Positions 13,902 to 21,195 of a DNA stretch of 24,235 nt are shown here, one piece after another. A model generated the notes under the pieces. The model did no database searches. It saw only the letters and a list, made by a program, of their open reading frames with translations, and was not told where the DNA came from. Source of the DNA: a virus; IMG/VR virus record IMGVR_UViG_3300034102_000586, positions 1 to 24,235 of that record. One strand, written 5' to 3'. The translations under genes were made by a program, and so were the position numbers. Numbering within the stretch: position 1 is the stretch's first letter; each line of letters opens with the position of its first letter.

Positions 13902-15932
13902 TTAACCTATCTTTATTTCACATACATCAGTAGTGCAGTATGCCTCACCCTGTGCTTCTAGATTTTCTACCCCATCGTAGATAGCGTCCCAGTTGATTTT
14001 AGCAATCTGTCCTACATAACTATTATACTCTTCTTCTGTAATTTCTGTATAAGGTTGTTGTGGATATACCGTGTTTCCCATAGGCAGGAATGATACCGCT
14101 TTTAATTGTCCTTCGTACATATGTAGTGCTGGAGCAACGTGTTTAGACTCTGTTTCTTTATCAAATGAAAGTGTTACAGACACTCCATTGTCAGACCAAT
14201 ATTTTTGAGCAGTTGCAGCAAGTGCAATTTTTTCAAAAAGGCTAACATCTTTTTCTGCTCTTTCATGTTCTGAAGCAATTGGAAAATATACAACCTTTGT
14301 ATTTGCAGATACAACATCATCTTCTATTTTATATCCAGCAGCCTTAAATAAATGAATCATAGGATCGGAGTCACCAAATCTAATTGCTCTCATAAAGAAC
14401 TTTCCACCTGGACCCCAATGAACTCCTGGAGTTGCACCAGAAAGAATACTTACGCTGCCTGATGGCTTTACTGTTGTGACTCTTATTGATTCACGAACAC
14501 AAAGCCATTCTGAATATTGATGATCATATTTTTTAATATTCAAATATCCTTCGTCCATCCATTCACGAACTATAGGCAAACCATGTTTGTCTGAAAAGGA
14601 AGCAATACCTGTAAGCGATGTTCCAATTCTTCTATTACGTTGCATAATTCCATTTGTTTGTTGCCAATGTGTTGGAACAAGAGTTACCGTTTTACCATAA
14701 AGATATGCAAACTTTAAAGTTCTTAAGAAATCTTCTTTATTTTCATGTCTATTTAAATGAACTTCAACTAATGTGCACAACTCGTATGATTCCAATGGTT
14801 GTTCAGCACATGGGTTAAATCCCATTACTCTGTAGTCTTTTCCATCTGCTGGATCTTTTAATCTACCGTAATTTCTAGCAACATCTAACCAAATAAAACC
14901 TGGTTCTCCATTATTAACTATTAAATCTACATAGTCTTCATACTTAGTTCCAACTGTTGCTGAGATAGAGTTATTAGACATCCAAGCCCAACCTGGATTA
15001 TCTGAATCAAATGAATTTCTTTCTGGAAAAACCTCTGCATTTTTTAAATTAATAAAATCTTTATCTCCAGCAGAACCTAGTGCTAAGGTTGCTGATCTAC
15101 GAACATTTCCTGCAACTACACATGTTCCAATTAAGTTAACAATGTCTACTATTGCTCTGGCATCAAGTTTTTCACCAATTCTTCCACCAATCACCCTATT
15201 AATCTGATTGTGTAATTTAATTAATGGTTCTGGTCCTGACGCTACCCCGCCAAATCCTTTAATTGGAGAGCCAAAAGGTCTTATTAATTCATAACTAAAT
15301 TTTTGTTTTGCTTGACCTGTTCTTAGGTATGAGTTTAACAATAATCTAACAGACTCTACCCAACCTTCTCTGGTATCTGGAATTTCATAAATTGAATCAA
15401 CTTCTGATGGTGCATAGATTGAAAATTCTTTATCTTGTCCAACGGTATCAAATCCAACTCCAATACCAAGCATGAGAGCGTCCATAACCCACGCAAACAG
15501 TGCTCCTGGGTCGTTTCTATCAAGATCCTTAGTAGATACCATGGCACAGTTTTGAAGGGCTGCAGAGTTCCTTTTTTCCATTGTCATGGGGGTTCCAAAA
15601 GCCCACATACCACGACCTGGCGGTGTCCATTTAAGATTAAACATACGATCAAATGCTTCCTGAGCAGACTTTTGAGCCTTATAGTCATTCCAAGGTAGTC
15701 TATTTTCTTTTGCATGATTCTTTTGTACTGAATACATGCCTTCAATTACACGCTTACAAACTTCGTGCCATCTTTCTTTAGTTCCATCTTCTTTAACGCG
15801 GGAATAGGTTCTTATAAAAGTAATTTCACCTAATGAATTGTTTCCAGCATCGTTAAATCCAAATGGGCTATCCATGGTTGTGTATTTTGTTACAAAATCC
15901 TCTGGAAGTTTAAAACTAAAAAAGTCTGACAT
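13902..15932 (-). CDS. nrdJ: Adenosylcobalamin-dependent (class II) ribonucleoside-triphosphate reductase
   Basis: This 676-aa protein matches the monomeric, B12-dependent class II ribonucleotide reductase, which turns ribonucleotides into deoxyribonucleotides. Key residues are all visible: Cys129 (LQNCAMVS) and Cys386 (YELCTLVE) as the active-site thiol pair, Cys375 in FNPCAEQPLE as the thiyl radical residue, with Asn373 and Glu377 beside it, and C-terminal Cys666/Cys671 (YCTTDVCEIKIG) as the shuttle pair. The spacings (11 between the middle two, 5 at the end) equal those of the Lactobacillus leichmannii enzyme (739 aa). Other features: PPGRGMWAFGTP and TTVKPSGSVSILSGATPG. It would supply dNTPs for phage replication without needing oxygen, provided the host has cobalamin. 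It has its own TGCTATACT promoter and an AGGAGA site. Confidence 0.95.
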   Translation of the reverse strand: MSDFFSFKLPEDFVTKYTTMDSPFGFNDAGNNSLGEITFIRTYSRVKEDGTKERWHEVCKRVIEGMYSVQKNHAKENRLPWNDYKAQKSAQEAFDRMFNLKWTPPGRGMWAFGTPMTMEKRNSAALQNCAMVSTKDLDRNDPGALFAWVMDALMLGIGVGFDTVGQDKEFSIYAPSEVDSIYEIPDTREGWVESVRLLLNSYLRTGQAKQKFSYELIRPFGSPIKGFGGVASGPEPLIKLHNQINRVIGGRIGEKLDARAIVDIVNLIGTCVVAGNVRRSATLALGSAGDKDFINLKNAEVFPERNSFDSDNPGWAWMSNNSISATVGTKYEDYVDLIVNNGEPGFIWLDVARNYGRLKDPADGKDYRVMGFNPCAEQPLESYELCTLVEVHLNRHENKEDFLRTLKFAYLYGKTVTLVPTHWQQTNGIMQRNRRIGTSLTGIASFSDKHGLPIVREWMDEGYLNIKKYDHQYSEWLCVRESIRVTTVKPSGSVSILSGATPGVHWGPGGKFFMRAIRFGDSDPMIHLFKAAGYKIEDDVVSANTKVVYFPIASEHERAEKDVSLFEKIALAATAQKYWSDNGVSVTLSFDKETESKHVAPALHMYEGQLKAVSFLPMGNTVYPQQPYTEITEEEYNSYVGQIAKINWDAIYDGVENLEAQGEAYCTTDVCEIKIG

Positions 15933-15969
15933 TGATTTCTCCTAATTAAATGAAATTGAATAAGTACTA

Positions 15970-15978
15970 AGTATAGCA
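15970..15978 (-). promoter_or_regulatory. Extended -10 promoter of the nrdJ gene
   Basis: TGCTATACT on the minus strand in the gap before nrdJ. A start near 15963 gives a leader of about 30 bases ending in AGGAGA. No cobalamin-riboswitch-like structure fits in so short a leader. Confidence 0.55.
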
Positions 15979-16022
15979 GAGTTTATTAAAATTAAAAACA
16001 CTACTTTTATTTTATTTGTGCG

Positions 16023-16151
16023 TTAGTGAAATGACATTGCTGTATGTTGTTTTGGACTGCAACGTTCACATGATGTATACGTATTTTTAGTATATGGACA
16101 AGTAGTTGAACTTATTTTGTGTCCAATAACAAAACAGATCAACTTATTCAT
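16023..16151 (-). CDS. 42-aa Cys-rich miniprotein (DUF1660-like)
   Basis: This short gene lies in the gap before nrdJ. The product starts MNKLICFVIGHKISS, then TTCPYTKNTYTSCERC, ending MSFH. Its ATG overlaps the stop codon of the upstream oxygenase gene as ATGA, the same junction used by other real genes in this window, and the frame runs 42 codons to TAA. Cys6, Cys18, Cys28 and Cys31 plus His11 could bind a zinc ion; the CERC pair is a typical knuckle. The form 'M..LIC...GHK.........C.RC' matches small prophage proteins grouped as DUF1660, whose function is unknown. It would be translated together with the oxygenase. Confidence 0.65.
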   Translation of the reverse strand: MNKLICFVIGHKISSTTCPYTKNTYTSCERCSPKQHTAMSFH

Positions 16152-16777
16152 GCTAGTGGAACCCAGTGTTGAAGTTCATCGCCGCTCATATACATTAGTG
16201 GAGAAACATCATAAGCAAGTGTAATTCTTGGTTTATCAAAAGGCCAAGGACCTATTCCATGCGGATGTCCAGTTTCAGATAAAATAACTCTATTATTTTT
16301 ATTTATATTTTCAATTGGAGTTGCTTCATGTCCACCAATTTTATAATATGTAACAGATGGCTCTGCATCTATACAATAATATCCATGAAAATTGGGAATA
16401 CCTTTTCCACCTAAATGATCGTGATAATGATTATCTTCTTCAAGTGGTGGATTAACCATTGCGTCTGTATTAAACCAACCCTGCACCATATAGTGTTGTT
16501 TTTTAAAATCAATGTTGTAGTATTCACATGCCTCAACTGTCAAATCTCTAATTGCAGAAAAAATATTGTGTATTGCTGGATTGTAACATTGAAAAACATT
16601 AAATTTAGTTCCTAAATGATGAACACCTTTTGTTGAGTCTGCATACTCTTTTGTTACTTTTGGATATATTCCAGCAAATAAATCTTTTTCAACTTTTAAC
16701 AAATACCTAGACAGTCCAGTTAAATCATTTTGAATATACTTTTCAAAAAACTTATGTTTTGGTTTTTCATCTATCAT
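16148..16777 (-). CDS. 2OG-Fe(II) oxygenase-like protein, paralog B
   Basis: I start this gene at 16777, where ATG overlaps the previous stop as ATGA (a longer frame from 16792 lacks a ribosome binding site). The 209-aa product is a paralog of the gene upstream: both have HKFFE near the start, a helix ending ACEYY.IDF, QGWFN, an HDH motif, NFHGYYC..AEPS.TYY, GHPH, PRIT.AYD and HW.PL at the end. In the first-ATG numbering: His119-Asp120-His121, His171/His173 and Arg184 could form the iron and 2-oxoglutarate sites of a double-stranded beta-helix oxygenase. The 'YY..AEPS.TYY' core resembles the putative 2OG oxygenase family PF13759. The triad is HDH instead of the usual HxD, so catalysis is unproven. 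Confidence 0.72.
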   Translation of the reverse strand: MIDEKPKHKFFEKYIQNDLTGLSRYLLKVEKDLFAGIYPKVTKEYADSTKGVHHLGTKFNVFQCYNPAIHNIFSAIRDLTVEACEYYNIDFKKQHYMVQGWFNTDAMVNPPLEEDNHYHDHLGGKGIPNFHGYYCIDAEPSVTYYKIGGHEATPIENINKNNRVILSETGHPHGIGPWPFDKPRITLAYDVSPLMYMSGDELQHWVPLA

Positions 16778-17439
16778 ACTAATGGAATCCAATGCTGTTC
16801 ATGTTCTTTGCCTACGTGTTTTAAGTCATCTAAAGTCATAACATCATATGCAACGGTAATTCTTGGACCTTCCCAATCCCAGTCTCCTTGAGCGTGTGGG
16901 TGTCCCATTTCTGAAAATATAGCACGGTTATCTATGTTTTTATTTTCTATATCTTTACCAAAAACTCTATAATAAGTTGTAGATGGTTCTGCTTTTACGC
17001 AGTAATATCCATGAAAGTTATCTGGAGCACCAGTATGACCATGATCATGCCAATTTAACTTACCTTTTGTTTTATGGTTAATATTAAACCATCCTTGTAA
17101 CATAAATTTCTTTTTTTCAAAATCTATTTCATAATACTCACAAGCCTCTTTTGCCATATCTTGAATATTTTTATATAAGTTATATATGCCATCAATATGA
17201 AATTGAAACACATTATATTCTCTCCATTTAACGGTAGAGACACTTCCAGATTCTTGCCAAAAGTCTTTAGAATTAACTGGTGTAATGCCGTCTAATTCTA
17301 CTTTTTCAATCATCTGATATCTATCAATTAACTCATTTGCTAAAATATCTAAATCATTATCTAGCGTTCTTTCAAAAAATTTATGTGGCTTTAAAGATTG
17401 ACCAATACCACGTAGTTCTGGTGGTGGACCTTGTTGCAT
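16774..17439 (-). CDS. 2OG-Fe(II) oxygenase-like protein, paralog A
   Basis: This 221-aa protein is the upstream member of a tandem pair. Visible landmarks are HKFFERTLDND (~19-29), REYNVFQFHIDGIYNLYKNI (~73-92), ACEYYEIDFEKKKFMLQGWF, NWHDHGHTGAPDNFHGYYC (His131, Asp132, His133), AEPSTTYYRVF, GHPHAQGDWDW (His180, His182), PRITVAYDVM (Arg193) and a C-terminal HWIPLV. The distal His and Arg are spaced as in 2-oxoglutarate oxygenases, and the core resembles the putative 2OG-Fe(II) oxygenase family PF13759. The family is widespread in marine and cyanobacterial viruses. The substrate is unknown. It has its own TGATACAAT promoter and an AGGAT site; the order A, B, miniprotein is one operon joined by ATGA overlaps. 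Confidence 0.75.
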   Translation of the reverse strand: MQQGPPPELRGIGQSLKPHKFFERTLDNDLDILANELIDRYQMIEKVELDGITPVNSKDFWQESGSVSTVKWREYNVFQFHIDGIYNLYKNIQDMAKEACEYYEIDFEKKKFMLQGWFNINHKTKGKLNWHDHGHTGAPDNFHGYYCVKAEPSTTYYRVFGKDIENKNIDNRAIFSEMGHPHAQGDWDWEGPRITVAYDVMTLDDLKHVGKEHEQHWIPLV

Positions 17440-17464
17440 TTTTATCCTATCTGTTATATAGAAT

Positions 17465-17473
17465 ATTGTATCA
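17465..17473 (-). promoter_or_regulatory. Extended -10 promoter of the oxygenase operon
   Basis: TGATACAAT on the minus strand in the 43-base gap after the Hint protein gene. It would drive the two oxygenases and the miniprotein. The bases just before it form a short inverted repeat (ACTAG-TGT-CTAGT) without a T run. Confidence 0.5.
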
Positions 17474-17482
17474 CACTAGACA

Positions 17483-18727
17483 CTAGTCTATTGGATATAG
17501 GTGGTAAACAAGCACTCCGCTTGCATTTATTAGACCAAAAACTTCTCTACCAAACTCGTAGACATTTCTTTTTTCTTTAACAGAGTCTACTTTGTTTACT
17601 ACTTCATGAACTTCTTGGTTATCAACAAATTTAACCAACTTGTCGCCAAGAGCAACGCTATCTGTCTTCATCATTAGATATTCTGCATCTCTTAAAATTA
17701 ATATTTCTTCTGTATTACTTACTCTGTTATGAATGTCTTCATTAAATATTGTAGTATTTTCTACTTCGTGCATTTTTGTGTATGTAACTTTTGAGTTTAT
17801 ATTTTTAATATTTGTAAGTGATTTAGATTTCCATAATCCTATAGTATCTATATTGGCAAGAGGCATTTCATCAAATACTGAAAGAACAAGTGTATCTTCA
17901 TCTGTTATATCTTTTGCTTTTTTATATCCAGCGTCTGTTAGTATAAGCGAGTGTTCGTCAAAACATATTGGTGAGAAACCAAATACTCTGAATGGTGAAA
18001 AACCAAATACTCTGAATGGAGAAAATCCAAATACGGCGAATGGAGAAAATCCAAATACGGCAAATGGAGAAAATCCAAATACTTGGAATGGTGAGAAACC
18101 AAATACTCCAAATGGTACAAATGAAAATGTTGTAGTTATTTCATTTGATAGTGCAGAATATTCTGAGTTTCCATTAGCGTTAGTTGCATATACTTTGTAC
18201 CGTTGTGCTGTTCCTGGTTCTTGTGCTAGTGCTGCAGAAGTTGTTGTTGCAGTATCTCCTGATTTACCGTCGTTTGATTCCCAATGATAATTTGTTATTG
18301 CTGATCCACCGTTTGCTGGTGCAGTCCATGAAATTTGATCTTGATCAGCGTTTGGTGATGAAGCAGTTGGTGCTGCTGGTGTTGCTGGAACAGTTGTTGC
18401 TGTAATTGAATTTGATGCTGCTGATTCACCTGATGTTCCGTAAGTATTTGTTGCAGTTACTTTAAAAGTATATGCTGTATCTGATTGTAATCCTGTTACT
18501 GTAATTGGAGATGATGCTCCAGTGCCTGTAAAACTACCTGGGGTTGATGTAACTGTAAAGGAGTCTGCTGCATAGGTAGGGTCTGCTGTAAATGTTACTG
18601 TGGCTGCACCATTATTATAGGCCCGACTTATACCAACATTTGTTGCTGTACCAATAGTTGGTGTCTTTGGCATTAAAAAGTCATTAGAGCCTTGAGACTT
18701 CTTACCTGCTTTTTTACCTATTGCCAT
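17483..18727 (-). CDS. FN3-octapeptide repeat-Hint domain protein
   Basis: This 414-aa protein has four parts. Residues 1-20 are basic. Residues ~20-112 and ~113-200 are two fibronectin type III domains (TVTGLQSDTAYTFKVTATNT; ISWTAPANGGSAITNYHW). Residues ~203-254 are six or more copies of VFGFSPFx. Residues 255-414 are a Hint (hedgehog/intein) domain: Cys255 opens block A (CFDEHSLILTDAGYKKAKDI), then ALGDKLVKF and a C-terminal NVYEF...GVLVYH. FN3 domains are common in tail and fiber proteins, so a virion surface protein is likely. The usual block-B His seems to be Glu (SNTEEILI), and the C-terminal Asn is absent, so full splicing is unlikely; cleavage at Cys255 is possible. It lies between fibers and oxygenases with its own promoter and AAGGAGAT site. 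Confidence 0.8.
   Translation of the reverse strand: MAIGKKAGKKSQGSNDFLMPKTPTIGTATNVGISRAYNNGAATVTFTADPTYAADSFTVTSTPGSFTGTGASSPITVTGLQSDTAYTFKVTATNTYGTSGESAASNSITATTVPATPAAPTASSPNADQDQISWTAPANGGSAITNYHWESNDGKSGDTATTTSAALAQEPGTAQRYKVYATNANGNSEYSALSNEITTTFSFVPFGVFGFSPFQVFGFSPFAVFGFSPFAVFGFSPFRVFGFSPFRVFGFSPICFDEHSLILTDAGYKKAKDITDEDTLVLSVFDEMPLANIDTIGLWKSKSLTNIKNINSKVTYTKMHEVENTTIFNEDIHNRVSNTEEILILRDAEYLMMKTDSVALGDKLVKFVDNQEVHEVVNKVDSVKEKRNVYEFGREVFGLINASGVLVYHLYPID
17970..18113 (-). repeat. Six tandem 24-bp repeats encoding VFGFSPFx
   Basis: Six units of exactly 24 bases lie end to end (starting 17970, 17994, 18018, 18042, 18066 and 18090), differing mainly in the codon for the variable residue (Q, A, A, R, R) and in silent sites. 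They are in frame, so copy-number change alters the protein by 8 residues at a time. The array stops right at the Hint cysteine. Confidence 0.9.
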
Positions 18728-18744
18728 GTTATCTCCTTAGTCTT

Positions 18745-18753
18745 ATTATATCA
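18745..18753 (-). promoter_or_regulatory. Extended -10 promoter of the FN3-Hint gene
   Basis: TGATATAAT on the minus strand between the 630-aa fiber gene and the Hint gene, followed by a short leader with AAGGAGAT before the ATG. A small 5-bp stem (AACTG/CAGTT) lies just upstream at the end of the fiber gene, without a T run. Confidence 0.6.
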
Positions 18754-18758
18754 AACTG

Positions 18759-20651
18759 TTATGCAGTTAAATCGCCGTATACAACCCAGGTGTTAGTTGC
18801 TCTCTTGAATAGAGTGCAAGATGACCACCGTGTACGTAATTTGAGACCTGGTGTAGCATTTACTGTTACTCCTGCGTCTCCTGCGATTGTTACTTGACCT
18901 GTACCAGTTTGAAGAATATCAAGTGATGTTCCAATTGGGAAGGCTACTGCTGAATTAAGAGGAATAGTTAGTGTTGTTGCACTAGCACTATCCATTTCTA
19001 TTAAGTCGTCTCTTTCAGTCAATGCTGACAGAGTATAACTTGCTGTCTTTTGAATAATTGGTGTCCGTGAAGGTACACCTTCTAATCTTTGTGTACCGTC
19101 TGCAAATACGATTCCGTTTGCAGTGATGTCTGATGTTGCAGTGATTGAGTTTGCCTCAAGTGTCAAAAGTGCCAAGACATCTAGTGAACCTTGTCCAAAG
19201 TTAACTGTAGTTGCTGGCTCAGTTGTAACACCATCAAACAATTTCCATTTACCGTCTGTAACGTCTTTGACGATACCAGCATGTTTTTGTGTTCCATCAT
19301 TATAAGAAACTACCAAACCTAGATCTGTTACGTTGTTAGCATTTGTGTGTCCAAGTTGTAACATGGTATCTTCAATTTGTAATTGTGTTGCTGATACTAC
19401 TACGTTAGATCCGTTGACAATAAAGTTTCCATCAACTGTTAAATCTTGATCAATTGTTACATTTCCAGTAAAATCTGCTCCTGAAAGGGATGCTAGATTT
19501 CCTAGTGTTGTTACAAGGTTTGTAATTTTATCTTGATTGATTGTTCCTGATATAGAGTTATTTGTAACAGAGTTATCAAGTGGTGTTCTTGCATCAGAAA
19601 GTCTTGCATCATCTGTAAGAACTACTGCCAAGGTATTTAGAATACCGTGTACGTTTGATGTATCAGATTCGTGATTGCTTAAATCTGTTAATGTTACAAG
19701 TGTTGCTGTATTTGATATACCGTGAACATTTGTTATTTCTAGATTATGATCTGAAATTGCATTATCTGTGTATTGTTCTAAATCTGTAACTGCATTTCCT
19801 AATTCTTGTTGAAGATCTATTACTGCATTTCCAACCACATCGTCTGCATAATCATTAGCAGCATTAGCAAAAGAAAGATCTGCATTGTCTAAATACAAAA
19901 CTACGTTTGCAATTGCACAATCTGTATAATCTTCTAAAGCCACTATAGCGTTATCTAGACCCTCTTGTAAAGAGTTTGCAATGTCGTTTATGTTATTTGA
20001 TAGTGTATTAATATTGTTGTCTACATATTCATATGTCTCATCTTGAGCATTGCTGATGCTATTTGTTATAGTTAAAAAGAAATTTTCATCTTCATTAATA
20101 GAGTTTGCTAATTCTTCAAGGGTGTTTAGTGCTTCTGGTGCAAGCCCTATCAGATTAGCAACTGCGTTATCTGTATAATCATTTGCATCTGCTAAAGCAT
20201 TGCCTGCCGCTAAATCAGCGTATGTTTCTAGAGTTGAAACTGCATTAGAAACTGCGTTGTCTGTGTAGTCTTCTGCATCGCTTAATGCGTTTCCTGCTGC
20301 AAAGTCAGCATATTCTTCTAAATCTGAAACTGTATTTGCTACTAAGTTACCTACATCTGTTGATCTAGCAATGCTAGTTGGAATTTGTGCTGTTGGAACT
20401 AAATTGCTTTCATCTAATGTGGCAACACCGTTTGCTGCACCTTTTTGTTCTAATAAAATGTAATCGTCTAGGTTTCCGCCTAGATCTTCTATATTTTTAA
20501 AGTATGGCAAATCATCCCATGCTGTAGAGTTGTCACCTATTTTAAATTGTCCTGTGTCGGTTTCAAAACCAATTTCTCCAGAACCCAGAGTAGGGTTAGC
20601 ATTAGCCCACTGTGTAGCAGTTCCTCTACGTTGTAGCATCCTTGTTGCCAT
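18759..20651 (-). CDS. Tail fiber protein with Mtd-like N-terminal domain
   Basis: This 630-aa protein begins with a module (residues ~1-52: LQRRGTATQWANANPTLGSG, then FETDTGQFKIGDNSTAWDDL) found at the N-terminus of the Bordetella phage major tropism determinant and many marine phage fibers. Residues ~80-330 are a long helical, Asn/Asp/Ala-rich region with repeated 'SDAEDYTDNAV' and 'LEEYADFAAGNAL' units, suited to a trimeric coiled coil. Then follow a beta-helix-like part (FTGNVTIDQDLTVDGNFIVN), the 'VVSATQLQIEDTMLQLG' module, and a common C-terminal fiber domain (TASYTLSALTERDDLIEMDS; FKRATNTWVVYGDL). It would be a host-recognition fiber. I see no C-type lectin or variable-repeat signature of diversity-generating retroelements. 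The gene has a long leader with a small hairpin. Confidence 0.85.
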   Translation of the reverse strand: MATRMLQRRGTATQWANANPTLGSGEIGFETDTGQFKIGDNSTAWDDLPYFKNIEDLGGNLDDYILLEQKGAANGVATLDESNLVPTAQIPTSIARSTDVGNLVANTVSDLEEYADFAAGNALSDAEDYTDNAVSNAVSTLETYADLAAGNALADANDYTDNAVANLIGLAPEALNTLEELANSINEDENFFLTITNSISNAQDETYEYVDNNINTLSNNINDIANSLQEGLDNAIVALEDYTDCAIANVVLYLDNADLSFANAANDYADDVVGNAVIDLQQELGNAVTDLEQYTDNAISDHNLEITNVHGISNTATLVTLTDLSNHESDTSNVHGILNTLAVVLTDDARLSDARTPLDNSVTNNSISGTINQDKITNLVTTLGNLASLSGADFTGNVTIDQDLTVDGNFIVNGSNVVVSATQLQIEDTMLQLGHTNANNVTDLGLVVSYNDGTQKHAGIVKDVTDGKWKLFDGVTTEPATTVNFGQGSLDVLALLTLEANSITATSDITANGIVFADGTQRLEGVPSRTPIIQKTASYTLSALTERDDLIEMDSASATTLTIPLNSAVAFPIGTSLDILQTGTGQVTIAGDAGVTVNATPGLKLRTRWSSCTLFKRATNTWVVYGDLTA

Positions 20652-20664
20652 TTTATCTCCCTGT

Positions 20665-20679
20665 GTAGGTCTTACCTAC
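20665..20679 (-). promoter_or_regulatory. Small hairpin in the leader of the 630-aa fiber gene
   Basis: GTAGGT-AAG-ACCTAC on the minus strand makes a 6-bp stem with a 3-base loop. It lies between the promoter and the GGGAGAT ribosome binding site, about 4 bases from the latter, and could affect translation or mRNA stability. No regulator can be named. Confidence 0.4.
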
Positions 20680-20695
20680 TTTGTATTTTGTTTTA

Positions 20696-20704
20696 ATTAT
20701 AACA
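20696..20704 (-). promoter_or_regulatory. Extended -10 promoter of the 630-aa fiber gene
   Basis: TGTTATAAT on the minus strand in the 69-base gap after the 150-aa gene. A start near 20689 gives a leader of about 38 bases that includes the hairpin. The upstream bases are T/A-rich (TTTTAAAAAAAC) with no clear -35 box. Confidence 0.55.
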
Positions 20705-20720
20705 GTTTTTTTAAAATGTT

Positions 20721-21173
20721 TTAATTAAATTCACTGTCTGGATTTCCACCATCAAATACTGCTGCCCATGAATTTGAAAATGGTGTTCCACCACTTAATG
20801 TAGAAATTTGTGGATCGTCATATTGTTCAGCATCCCAGAATACTGTAACAATTCTTCCGTTACCATCAATTGCTGTATCATGAATGTGATCTGGAATATT
20901 TTGTACATCATTGCTTGTTGCAATTGTAAACCAATCAGTTTCATAATAAACTTTTAATCTTTCTACTGTGGTATCAAACCACATATCCCCATTGTCTGGG
21001 GAAAGAGGGGCAGTATTTGCTACTGGTGTACCAGTTACAGAATCTACGTATTCTTTAGTAGTAGCGTGACTTGAGTGTGTAGGTGTTCCTACTGCTACCG
21101 CGTTTCCAAATGAACCGCCGTTAGTTACGACTAATCCATTCTTGACTTTAAAATCTTTTAGACTTGTAGTCAT
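20721..21173 (-). CDS. Small tail fiber-module protein
   Basis: This 150-aa protein starts with LKDFKVKNGLVVTNGG, the same 'FK.K.GLVV' entry module found in the 554-aa fiber upstream and in marine T4-like fibers. A connecting motif HATTKEYVDSVTG follows, typical of phage fibers, then PLSPDNGDMWFDTTVERLKV, a module that describes fiber collars in several phages, and a polar end ('DEQYDD', 'GTPFSNSWAAVFDGGNPD'). No enzyme motif is seen. It is probably a short accessory or chaperone-like fiber component, or a collar piece. It is translated from an RBS (TTAGGGGG) 8 bases before the ATG and has no promoter of its own, so it belongs to the transcript starting at 23318 or 24088. Confidence 0.65.
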   Translation of the reverse strand: MTTSLKDFKVKNGLVVTNGGSFGNAVAVGTPTHSSHATTKEYVDSVTGTPVANTAPLSPDNGDMWFDTTVERLKVYYETDWFTIATSNDVQNIPDHIHDTAIDGNGRIVTVFWDAEQYDDPQISTLSGGTPFSNSWAAVFDGGNPDSEFN

Positions 21174-21195
21174 TTACTGCCCCCTAATTTTTTTA

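Noticed and set aside
15933-15969. Cobalamin riboswitch before the B12-dependent reductase
   Set aside because: The leader is about 30 bases, far too short for that riboswitch, and no B12-box-like sequence is seen.
16778-16792. The longer start of oxygenase paralog B at 16792 (MDSIS)
   Set aside because: The ATG at 16777 makes the ATGA junction used by neighbouring genes, and the first five residues have no match in paralog A.
17474-17488. ACTAG-TGT-CTAGT inverted repeat as a terminator of the Hint gene
   Set aside because: The stem is only 5 bp, and no T run follows.
17733-18287. A plus-strand frame with repeated GEKPNT.N octapeptides
   Set aside because: It is the complement of the 24-bp repeat array in the Hint protein gene. 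Any in-frame 24-bp array gives a repeat in all frames. The minus-strand reading has FN3 and Hint domains, a promoter and a ribosome binding site.
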